A stretch of 5,789 nucleotides of DNA, from NCBI GenBank assembly GCA_913057815.1, contig CAJXOV010000166.1, positions 1-5,789 on the forward strand, given 5' to 3'. Under the pieces are notes generated by a model. That model saw only the letters and a list, made by a program, of their open reading frames with translations, did not search any database and had not been told where the DNA came from. This document shows positions 1 through 5,762 of this stretch, piece after piece; positions within the stretch are counted from its first letter, which is position 1, and every line of letters begins with the position of its first letter. This DNA comes from an uncultured Flavobacteriales bacterium (lineage in GTDB: Bacteria > Bacteroidota > Bacteroidia > Flavobacteriales_D > Sanyastnellaceae). Both the position numbers and the translations under genes were made by a program.

Positions 1-1
1 A

Positions 2-190
2 ACTTATATAGAAGGAAAATGCTATTTCAGTCTTGAAAAAGATGAAGTAAAAAGAAAGTATATTCTAAAAGAAAGAAATAGAATAATCCAATTAATGGCC
101 AAAGTAGGGGCAGAAGGCGGAGTTCAAATGCCAGGAAAAAAGAAAAGTCAACATTACCATTGTAACACCATCACAAATGAATTACACTAA
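2..190 (+). CDS. C-terminal fragment of an amidohydrolase-like protein (5' end off the contig)
   Basis: A reading frame is open from base 2 through 62 codons to a TAA at 188-190. It has no start inside the window because the gene begins upstream of the contig edge. The fragment opens with TYIEGKCYFSLEKD, followed by a basic, helical tail (KERNRIIQLMAKV). This resembles the C-terminal end of imidazolonepropionase-like amidohydrolases, where a short 'YI(D/E)G' strand closes the composite beta domain. The next gene ends with a comparable segment (AYIDGRKLALTN). The stop lies 14 bp inside the next gene, which implies co-transcription and probably translational coupling. In Bacteroidota such proteins often occur as tandem amidohydrolase pairs, and I infer that this is the first member. 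The tail contains HYHCNT, whose role I do not recognise. The catalytic part is not in the window, so activity cannot be judged. Being a real coding end is fairly sure; the family is inferred. Confidence 0.72.
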   Translation, partial: TYIEGKCYFSLEKDEVKRKYILKERNRIIQLMAKVGAEGGVQMPGKKKSQHYHCNTITNELH

Positions 191-1496
191 GATTATGAGA
201 ATTCTAGGAGCAATAGTGGTTTCACTAATTATGACTTTTTCAATGTCAGCTCAAACTCCTGTGCCTGGAGTTGAGCAGAGTAAATCTATTCTATACATTA
301 ATGCTACCATTCACATCGGAAACGGAGAAAAAGTGCTAGATGGTGCCATTGGTTTCGATAATGGACTAATAGCATTTGTAGGAACTACTCTAAATGCTCG
401 AAAAAATCTTTTTGAAGAAATTATAGATGCAGAAGGCCAACATATTTATCCTGGATTTATAGCTCCTAATTCTACATTAGGTCTTCAAGAAATAGGCTCA
501 GTAAGAGCTACCAGAGATCAGAGAGAAGTGGGAGATTTCAATCCTCATGTTAGATCTATTATAGCGTTCCAAACAGAAAGTGACATAACCACTACGGTTA
601 GAACTAACGGGGTGCTTTTGGGCCAGGTGACTCCCAGAGGAACATTTGTTGGAGGACAATCCTCAGTGGTTCAATTTGATGGATGGAATTGGGAGGATGC
701 ATTAATAGCTGAAGAAGACGGAATTCATGTCTATTGGCCCAGAATGTTTGAAAGAGACCACACAGGAAAGCTGCTAAGTTTAAAACAAAAAGAATCCTAC
801 ACTACAAGAATCACAGAGCTTAAAGCTAAACTTAAGCTTGCTAAAGTGTATAATGATAGACTCCATAAAGAAGAAATAGATGTGCGTCTTCAGGCCTTTT
901 CTACGCTGTTTACCGAAGCTAAAACCATGTATGTACATGCCAACTCAGCCAAGCAAATTACAGCAGCTATTTCCTTAAAAAGGGAGTTTGATTTAAATAA
1001 AATGGTGATCATAGGAGGCCGAGAGTCCTATTTAGTGACTAACTTGCTAAAAGAAAACGAAGTAGGGGTGATGCTAGGAAGAGTTCATAGTTTGCCTTGG
1101 AATGAATATGATGATGTAGACTTGCCATATAAAATACCTCAATTGTTAGAAGAAGCAGGAGTAAACTGGTGTTTTGAAAACGCAGGTGATAAGGAACAAA
1201 TGAACTCTAGAAATTTGCCTTTTTACGCTGGAACAGCTGTAGCCTATGGCTTAGATTATGAAAAAGCAGTAGCAGGGCTCACGTTAAATACGGCCAAAAT
1301 GATAGGTGTTGATGAGAAATACGGTAGTTTAGAAGTAGGAAAAAGTGCTACGCTAATCGTTTCAGCAGGAGATGCTTTAGATATGATGACCAATGATGTG
1401 AAGACAGCATATATTGATGGAAGAAAATTAGCGCTGACCAACAGACAAATTGAACTTTATAAGAAATACCAAAATAAATACGCCAACCAGAATTAG
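177..1496 (+). CDS. Exported amidohydrolase-fold protein lacking the HxH metal motif
   Basis: This is a 439-residue protein with an N-terminal signal peptide: basic start, hydrophobic run at about residues 8-22, and likely cleavage after SMSAQ near residue 26. It should act in the periplasm or at the envelope. Residues 38-95 follow the amidohydrolase N-terminal composite domain (INATIHIGNGEKVLDGAI, then YPGFI). Residues 367-420 give the C-terminal signature (LTLNTAKMIGVDEKYGSLEVGKSATLIV, here only in part conserved, then AYIDG). In active relatives PGFID is followed by HxH, which binds catalytic metal. Here the stretch is PGFIAPNST (92-100), with Asn98 and Thr100 at the expected His positions. 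His254 in VHAN partly recalls another ligand region, but no clear GTD aspartate is visible near residues 350-360. The protein is therefore probably a non-catalytic or divergent partner of the amidohydrolase encoded just upstream. The start at 177 overlaps the upstream stop; Met7 (195) is an alternative that keeps the signal peptide. No clear Shine-Dalgarno site is seen. Confidence 0.88.
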   Translation: MNYTKIMRILGAIVVSLIMTFSMSAQTPVPGVEQSKSILYINATIHIGNGEKVLDGAIGFDNGLIAFVGTTLNARKNLFEEIIDAEGQHIYPGFIAPNSTLGLQEIGSVRATRDQREVGDFNPHVRSIIAFQTESDITTTVRTNGVLLGQVTPRGTFVGGQSSVVQFDGWNWEDALIAEEDGIHVYWPRMFERDHTGKLLSLKQKESYTTRITELKAKLKLAKVYNDRLHKEEIDVRLQAFSTLFTEAKTMYVHANSAKQITAAISLKREFDLNKMVIIGGRESYLVTNLLKENEVGVMLGRVHSLPWNEYDDVDLPYKIPQLLEEAGVNWCFENAGDKEQMNSRNLPFYAGTAVAYGLDYEKAVAGLTLNTAKMIGVDEKYGSLEVGKSATLIVSAGDALDMMTNDVKTAYIDGRKLALTNRQIELYKKYQNKYANQN

Positions 1497-1501
1497 AGCC
1501 T

Positions 1502-2614
1502 ATGAAAACAAAATTACTAATAGCAGTAGCCCTATTAATAGGGACTTCAAGCTTTTCTCAGATTATTACTTCGGTTAATTCATTACCGGATTCAGGAGAT
1601 AATTTAACCTATAAAACACTCACTACTATTACAGATAACTATGAGCTCGAAGGTGAGGGAGTTACTTGGGATTTCACAGGAATGTTTGGTGATGTAGAAC
1701 AAACTGAAGTTTATGCAGATGCTTCCACAGGAACCAATTTTGACCAGTTTCCTGAAACAGAACTTTTAATCAATTTGGCAGGAGCAGAGGCTTATGCCAA
1801 CAGAAATACTACCAATATTGAAGTAGTAGGAATTTCAGGAGGACAGTTGGTAGAAGGTTTAGACTTGGCTACAGCACAGATATTTTCTGAGCCATATGTA
1901 ATTCGTAGAGCACCTATTGGTTATGGAGATTCTTATTCAGGAACTACCACATTTGGGTTTGCAGTGTCTATAGAAGATTTTGGTCCTCTGGCGGATATTT
2001 TTGAGGAGTTTAGTCCAGTAGAAGGAGCTACAGTAGATTCTATTCGAATGACATTTACTATTTCTAGAACAGAGACTGTAGATTCTTATGGTGATGTACT
2101 ATTAGGAGATGAAACTATTCCTGCCCTTAGGTTAGTTCAAGATGACGAAACAGAGATAGGAATAGAGTTATTGATTAGCACTGATTTTCTTGATTATTGG
2201 TTAAACATTTCAGACCTTATTCCTTTGGATGATTTAGGAGTAGAGAATGTGGTAGTTACCAATTACATCTTCTTAGATGAAAACTCTAAAGAACATTTAT
2301 TAGAAGTAAACGTAGACGGATTGAGCGGAGTTCCTTCAGGAAGATATAATGCAGATTTCACTAATTCTATCAAAGAAGAAAGCACATCTAAATTAGCTAT
2401 TTATCCTAATCCAGTGCAAGATGAGCTTATGATTACTGGTAAGTCTATGAATTCAGTAAGAGTGATAAATCAGCTAGGACAGGAAGTAAAAGCGTTACAA
2501 ATAGCAAAGAATTCTATTTCACTTTCATTAGAAGATTTAGTTCCTGGTATTTACATCGTAAATGTAGTATTGAATTCAGGAGAAATCGTTTCTGAGAAGA
2601 TTGTGAAGGAATAG
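1502..2614 (+). CDS. Secreted T9SS cargo protein with C-terminal type A sorting domain
   Basis: This is a 370-residue exported protein. Residues 1-20 form a typical signal peptide (MKTKLLIAVALLIGTSSFSQ). The middle, about 21-290, is acidic and rich in beta-prone segments, with no catalytic motif that I recognise. Residues about 296-370 match the Por secretion system C-terminal sorting domain: the YPNP motif at 301-304, GQEV at 326-329, LVPGIYIVNV at 346-355, and the basic end KIVKE. In that family the domain directs passage through the type IX machinery and is then cleaved, leaving the cargo on the cell surface or released. The gene starts 5 bp after the amidohydrolase stop and is followed by a terminator, so it is probably the last gene of that operon. 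The function of the passenger region is unknown; an adhesin-like or structural role is possible but not shown. Confidence 0.9.
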   Translation: MKTKLLIAVALLIGTSSFSQIITSVNSLPDSGDNLTYKTLTTITDNYELEGEGVTWDFTGMFGDVEQTEVYADASTGTNFDQFPETELLINLAGAEAYANRNTTNIEVVGISGGQLVEGLDLATAQIFSEPYVIRRAPIGYGDSYSGTTTFGFAVSIEDFGPLADIFEEFSPVEGATVDSIRMTFTISRTETVDSYGDVLLGDETIPALRLVQDDETEIGIELLISTDFLDYWLNISDLIPLDDLGVENVVVTNYIFLDENSKEHLLEVNVDGLSGVPSGRYNADFTNSIKEESTSKLAIYPNPVQDELMITGKSMNSVRVINQLGQEVKALQIAKNSISLSLEDLVPGIYIVNVVLNSGEIVSEKIVKE

Positions 2615-2638
2615 TCAATCAAACGAATTTAAAATTAA

Positions 2639-2673
2639 AACACTCATAGAGAATTCTGTGGGTGTTTTTTTTT
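2639..2673 (+). terminator. Rho-independent terminator after the amidohydrolase/T9SS operon
   Basis: Bases 2639-2650 (AACACTCATAGA) pair with 2655-2666 (TCTGTGGGTGTT). This makes a 12-bp stem with two G-T wobbles and a GAAT loop at 2651-2654. The T run 2665-2673 overlaps the end of the stem and continues past it. The hairpin begins 24 bases after the T9SS cargo stop, the expected place for the end of that transcript. Confidence 0.88.
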
Positions 2674-2704
2674 GGAAAAAAGAGGATTGAGTATTGGGTT
2701 TTAG

Positions 2705-2780
2705 AATGGCAAGTTGCAAATCCGATAGACATCGGATTGCCTTATATTCGTTACAAGTCATAGACTTGCGCCAGTGGGGA
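2705..2780. repeat. REP-like palindromic repeat, copy A
   Basis: This intergenic element shares its left end (AATGGCAAGTTGCAAA), centre (TTATATTCG) and right end (24 of 30 bases, including GCGCCA and GGGGA) with a second copy at 3704-3764. It holds two hairpins. The first is ATCCGAT/ATCGGAT with an AGAC loop (2720-2737), inside an outer GGCAA/TTGCC pairing. The second is CAAGTC/GACTTG with an ATA loop (2754-2768). No reading frame is associated with it. The two-hairpin layout resembles REP elements, but I have not shown that it recurs elsewhere in the genome. Confidence 0.7.
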
Positions 2781-2855
2781 GGATATGTTAAAAAGTGACC
2801 TAGGGAAATTTAAGGGAATGATGAATGATTTGATTTTTTATACAGAAAATGTAAG

Positions 2856-3092
2856 ATGCATAGATCAAACATTACTTTCAAGAGAAATGGAGCAGCTCTT
2901 GTTCAGTACTTATGGACAGGTGAATTAAATGATGGTGAATCTTCTGAAAAAATCAAGACAATAGGTATGGAAATATTAAAGTACTATGGAGAAGATTTCG
3001 AAAGTAAACTTGGTAGAAAATATTCTGGTGTCCCCCCTTCTCCCAATAGAATAGTTTTACCTAATGATAACATTCAGCCAATATTAAAATAA
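2856..3092 (+). CDS. Small hypothetical protein, 78 aa, coupled to a lipoprotein gene
   Basis: This is a 78-residue, mixed-charge protein with no signal peptide or membrane segment, so it is likely cytoplasmic. A helical-looking segment (SSEKIKTIGMEILKYYGEDFESKLGRK, about residues 29-55 in part) is followed by a proline-containing tail (GVPPSPNRIVLP). I do not recognise the family. The best support for its being real is that its TAA stop shares one base with the ATG of the next gene (TAATG at 3090-3094), a classic translational coupling junction. The start is uncertain: no Shine-Dalgarno site is visible, and the frame is open only back to about 2829 with no other ATG. Another frame, 2818-2928, overlaps its 5' end and could mean that the true N-terminus was lost to a frameshift. 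A run of six C at 3032-3037 is a possible indel site. Confidence 0.55.
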   Translation: MHRSNITFKRNGAALVQYLWTGELNDGESSEKIKTIGMEILKYYGEDFESKLGRKYSGVPPSPNRIVLPNDNIQPILK

Positions 3093-3526
3093 TGAGCACT
3101 TTGAAATTTAGTATGAGGATGATTGGTTTTATTATAATTTCCGGGATTATATTAGGGTGTGGTCACAAAAAAAGTACAATAGATAAACGGGACTTAAAGT
3201 ACATATTGAGTGGAGCTTGGAGAGTACTTGAATTCTGTCCACGTAATGATATATATGATGAATGGGTTTCGGATGTTATTATATTAGATGATTCTTTTGC
3301 TGTTTTTCCTCTTTCTAACGAATTTTACATGGAACAGAGGACATATAGTCATATGTGGGATTTAAAAATAGGAAAAGATACCCTCTTAATATTTGATTGT
3401 TCAAACCCTTCGTTTGACGGTGTTTGGAAATTAGATAGCATTGAGGTTTTTTTTTCAGATCCCTTATATTATACAGATATCTATTTAAGCAAAGGTGTAG
3501 AAGATTGTTTACATCTTGGAAGATAG
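3092..3526 (+). CDS. Small putative lipoprotein, lipocalin-like (hypothetical)
   Basis: This is a 144-residue protein that begins with a lipoprotein-type signal: a hydrophobic run at about residues 9-21, then IILGC, with Cys23 as the probable lipidated residue. The mature part starts with a short polar linker (GHKKSTIDKRD). It continues with LSGAWRVLEF (39-48), whose G-x-W arrangement recalls the first strand of lipocalin-like lipoproteins of Bacteroidota. Alternating hydrophobic strands follow, including DTLLIFDC and VWKLDSIEVFF. Lipocalin-like is an inference from this short motif; no ligand or partner is suggested. Its start codon overlaps the stop of the preceding small gene by one base, so the two are probably translated together and may work together. 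A run of nine T at 3447-3455 lies inside the coding sequence and is prone to slippage. No terminator is seen after the stop. Confidence 0.68.
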   Translation: MSTLKFSMRMIGFIIISGIILGCGHKKSTIDKRDLKYILSGAWRVLEFCPRNDIYDEWVSDVIILDDSFAVFPLSNEFYMEQRTYSHMWDLKIGKDTLLIFDCSNPSFDGVWKLDSIEVFFSDPLYYTDIYLSKGVEDCLHLGR

Positions 3527-3555
3527 TTAGGTGGGGTAACGTATTGGATTTAGTT

Positions 3556-3632
3556 TGCATCTGCTGCCTCAAGTTTTTAACTTGTGGCTCTAAATCAGTG
3601 AAGTTTGCAACTTGATATAGCTCGAAGAGCTA
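3556..3632. repeat. Cluster of three short palindromes, REP-like
   Basis: Three hairpins lie within 63 bases: CAAGTT/AACTTG around TTT (3570-3584), AAGTT/AACTT around TGC (3601-3613), and TAGCTC/GAGCTA around GAA (3618-3632). The AAGTTTGCAACTT core is related to the GCAAGTTGCAAACTTGC palindrome of the repeat at 3704-3764, so these may belong to one family. The block starts 30 bases after the lipoprotein stop. None is followed by a T run, so they are unlikely to be terminators. Confidence 0.5.
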
Positions 3633-3703
3633 CTCTTCCCGCAAAAGTTTATGCTGGAGAAAAAGGATTTTTAAAAGTAGAAGGAATTTAGTTCAGTCTC
3701 CAA

Positions 3704-3764
3704 AATGGCAAGTTGCAAACTTGCTTTATATTCGGCACAAGTCACAGGCTTGCGCCAACGGGGA
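3704..3764. repeat. REP-like palindromic repeat, copy B
   Basis: This is the partner of the repeat at 2705-2780, in the same orientation and about 1 kb away. The first hairpin is a perfect GCAAGTT/AACTTGC stem around GCA (3708-3724). The second is built from CAAGTC and GGCTTG (one G-T wobble) around ACA. It is 15 bases shorter than copy A because the apex of the first hairpin differs. The two copies bracket the small two-gene unit 2856-3526. Confidence 0.7.
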
Positions 3765-3770
3765 AAATTG

Positions 3771-3812
3771 CTCTGAAAGTGAAGTTATGCGCTACGCTAA
3801 CTTCAATCAGAG
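3771..3812. repeat. Compound hairpin, 16 paired positions
   Basis: CTCTGA (3771-3776) pairs with TCAGAG (3807-3812). GAAGTTA (3781-3787) pairs with TAACTTC (3798-3804). GCG (3789-3791) pairs with CGC (3795-3797) around a CTA loop. Only a bulged T at 3788 and small asymmetric internal loops (AAGT and AA) interrupt the stem. It is not followed by a T run, so it is not a standard terminator. It could be a folded RNA, part of a miniature element, or a repeat unit. Confidence 0.6.
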
Positions 3813-3877
3813 AACAAGAGTTGTTCGCATTGCTTCGCTTTTAGAGTAACATAACTGGTAGAAGTGCGTGGGAGAAA

Positions 3878-3982
3878 AACCGCCTGTGCACGTGTGCTTA
3901 ACATAGTGACTTATTATGAGCTTATAAACTCGCTATTGCCTTCTCTAAAGCTCATAATACTGCATTATGTTAAAAGGCGGTT
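3878..3982. repeat. Long imperfect inverted repeat, attC-like in shape
   Basis: The left arm 3898-3923 (starting TTAACATA, ending TATTATGAGCTT) pairs with the right arm 3948-3973, with 22 of 26 positions complementary. The mismatches cluster in the middle, giving two stems separated by a small internal loop, with a 24-base apical loop (3924-3947). An outer pairing AACCGCCT (3878-3885) with AGGCGGTT (3975-3982) encloses it. The left core GCTTAAC (3896-3902) fits the integron RYYYAAC box. The right core GTTAAAA fits GTTRRRY at all but the last base. No integrase or cassette array is visible, so 'attC-like' describes geometry only. A miniature transposon relic or structured RNA is equally possible. 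Confidence 0.55.
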
Positions 3983-4126
3983 GTTGCGGTGGTTATTTCA
4001 GGATTTTAGGTGAAACAAAGTGGAATATTACTCTTGAAATTTGCACTTGAAAATGGTCAAAACAAAGTTGTCCTTTAATACCCCAACCTCTTTACAGACC
4101 TTTAGAATCAATAACGTAGAATAATT

Positions 4127-4327
4127 ATGGGTTTTTTAAAACATACAGGTATGTGGATTTTGTTGATAGTGTTGCTGGATAGGCTTTATGTGTTTTTTAT
4201 GAGTATGTATATCTCTAGGATATCAGCTAAAAAGGAAAGAGCAAATAACGTATTAGAGTTCCTTAAATCCAGACCATTAAGCTCTATTAAAAACAGATGG
4301 TTAGGTTTAGAAAGAAGTGAAAAATGA
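4127..4327 (+). CDS. Small hypothetical membrane protein, 66 aa
   Basis: This is a 66-residue ORF with one strongly hydrophobic segment at about residues 7-29 (TGMWILLIVLLDRLYVFFMS), interrupted by Asp-Arg, followed by a basic cytoplasmic-looking tail (SAKKERANNVLEFLKSRP, then KNRWLGLERSEK). It could be a single-pass inner membrane protein with the basic tail inside. I do not recognise a family. It stands alone between the inverted repeat and the repeat-like block at 4411-4570. No Shine-Dalgarno or promoter motif is clear upstream, and it converges with the kinase gene. The amino-acid make-up is plausible for a real protein, but chance cannot be excluded at this length. Confidence 0.45.
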   Translation: MGFLKHTGMWILLIVLLDRLYVFFMSMYISRISAKKERANNVLEFLKSRPLSSIKNRWLGLERSEK

Positions 4328-4413
4328 ATATATTTAAGACTCACCTTCATGGGTTGTTTATCATTAACATATCAAGAGCAAAGAAGCTCATTACAAATCA
4401 TTTACAAGAATGA
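4324..4413 (+). CDS. Possible 29-aa peptide overlapping the preceding stop (ATGA)
   Basis: ATG at 4324 overlaps the TGA of the preceding small membrane protein ORF (ATGA). It opens a 29-codon frame ending at TGA 4411-4413; the peptide begins MNIFKTHLHGLFIINISRAK. The ATGA junction is a common coupling arrangement, but the ORF is so short that chance is likely. No family is recognised. Confidence 0.15.
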   Translation: MNIFKTHLHGLFIINISRAKKLITNHLQE

Positions 4414-4570
4414 TACTCCCCGCTCGCGCAGACATATCACCTCCCAAGTAGCTGGCGCAGAACTTTGGTCTGTGCCTTCATCAAACAGAGATGAAATGCG
4501 TTTTAATAGAAGCAGGTGTTGTAAGCATAAATCAGCTGCACTTCCTGCGGCATAAAAGAAGACAGGAGGC
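4411..4570. repeat. GC-richer repeat-like block with a hairpin
   Basis: This block between the small membrane ORF and the kinase stop is visibly richer in G and C than its surroundings (for example CCCCGCTCGCGCAGAC near 4418). It holds a GGCGCAGA/TCTGTGCC hairpin (4454-4461 with 4469-4476, one G-T wobble, loop ACTTTGG). A partial direct repeat GCGCAGA occurs at 4426-4432 and 4455-4461. Read on the minus strand, one frame stays open for about 55 codons (including AAGSAADLCLQHLLLLKRIS) but has no ATG. It could be a dispersed intergenic repeat or a gene remnant. I cannot place it in a named family. Confidence 0.4.
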
Positions 4571-4611
4571 CAATTCTTGAAGTTTACCTATGAATTTGAT
4601 GTTCTTACTTT

Positions 4612-5762
4612 TTACTTAGCTATAGAGAATTGGAATGTCGAACCTAAGACTTCTTCTGATTCTACGCTGATAGCTCCACCTTCTTTGTTAACTAGTTTGT
4701 CCACTGTAGCTAGGCCAAGGCCTGAGCCATCGGTTTCTTTGTTTAAAGTGGTTAGTGCGTCAAAAACCTTGTCAATTTTGTTTTTTGGAATTCCATTTCC
4801 ATTATCCCTAATAGTAAATTGATAATGATCTTTTAGCTCAGAGAACTCAACGCATATCTTACGATCTTTTTTAGAGTTGTGCCTGATGCTATTTGAAATA
4901 AGGTTGATTAGAATGTGGTACAGTACTACCCTCCGAACAACTATGGTCTTTTTGTTTTCTATTGGCATTTGAAAATTAATCGCCTTATCTAAATCACAAA
5001 TGGTTCGAATTTCGTTTAAAAATGGAGTGAGTTCAATTTTCTCTTTGGGCTCTAAATAAAACTGGTCAGACTTGTAATACTGAATCAAGTCGTTAACTAG
5101 CCTCAGTAAATGTTTTACATTTTGCCCAATGAACTTTGAATAGAGTTCAATAGAGTTTTTCTTATCTATATCTTTGAGTAATAAGTCTGCTAAAGATTTT
5201 AATCGAGCCAAAGGAGCGCTAATATCATAAGCCAAAACCGTAGTAAATTCGTTCAGTCCTTTTAAAAGGCTGTTTTGCTCAATCTTAATTTGATGAAGAA
5301 TTAGATTTGTTCTTCTGGATTCTAACAAGGACATCACCTGGTTAGCAATACAAACTAACATTTCAGCCTGTTTTTCAGTGATAGAGTTTGGCTTATGATC
5401 TACGACACATAAAGTTCCTAATACCAATCCTTCTGGATTGGTAAGCTTTACCCCAGCATAAAATATTATAGGAGTAGCTCCTGTGGTTATTGAACTATCG
5501 GAGAACCGCTCATCTTCAAGTGTATTGTTGACTATAGTGATTTCAGCATCATCTACAATGGTGTGATTGCATACTGCAATTTCTCGTTTCATTTGGGTAG
5601 ATGGTACACCTAGCACTGCCTTATACCATTTCCGGGTTTGATCAATGAAACTGACCATGGCCACAGGCATGTCACAAATAAATGCGGCTACTTTAGCTAG
5701 TTCGTCAAATTCTTTTTCAGGAGCTGTATCTAAAATGTTATAGAGATTTAACGCTTCTAGCC
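4612..5762 (-). CDS. GAF-domain sensor histidine kinase, 5'-truncated, H-box His replaced by Tyr
   Basis: The coding frame runs from the TAA at 4612-4614 up to the contig edge. The first ATG inside (5668-5670, 352 codons) is not the true start. The 30 codons above it encode LEALNLYNILDTAPEKEFDE and then LAKVAAFICD, the conserved opening of GAF domains of this kinase class (ILDT-PE-FD, then PVAMVSFIDQTRKWYKA). Counting from that internal Met, the GAF domain reaches about residue 115 and ends with LGTLCVVD. A helical linker leads to the dimerisation/H-box region (140-165), then the N-box HILINLISNSIRHN (252-265), G1 DNGNGIP (289-295) and G2 GSGLGL (315-320), all intact. No membrane segment or receiver domain is seen, so it should be a cytoplasmic sensor that binds a small ligand. 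The H-box reads LAYDISAPLARL, with Tyr148 (codon 5227-5229) where the phosphorylated His is expected. No response regulator gene is visible nearby. Confidence 0.93.

Larger units (their letters stand above)
3527..4126. other. 600-base non-coding stretch holding palindromic elements
   Basis: I see no supportable gene on either strand here. The stretch contains the palindrome cluster, the second REP-like copy, a compound hairpin and a long imperfect inverted repeat, each listed separately. The remainder (about 3633-3703 and 3983-4126) shows no structure or promoter motif I can defend. I found no clear match to the Bacteroidota promoter consensus (TAnnTTTG at -7). Confidence 0.6.

Noticed and set aside
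1256..1441. Minus-strand 61-aa ORF inside the amidohydrolase gene
   Set aside because: It lies fully within a well-supported gene on the other strand and has no recognisable features.
3315..3572. Minus-strand 85-aa ORF over the end of the lipoprotein gene
   Set aside because: It overlaps the better-supported lipoprotein frame, which has a lipobox and a coupled start. The translation shows no domain and runs through a palindrome.
2705..3764. CRISPR array
   Set aside because: Only two diverged copies about 1 kb apart with genes between them; there are no regular spacers and no cas genes.
3878..3982. The long inverted repeat as a transcription terminator
   Set aside because: There is no T run after the right arm on either strand, and the internal mismatches and 24-base loop are unlike intrinsic terminators.
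4349..4555. Plus-strand 68-aa ORF
   Set aside because: It is rich in Arg/Ser with no domain, runs across the repeat-like GC-richer block and its hairpin, and is probably a chance frame.
4577..4822. Plus-strand 81-aa ORF
   Set aside because: It is antisense to the 3' end of the histidine kinase, whose G1 and G2 motifs are clear.
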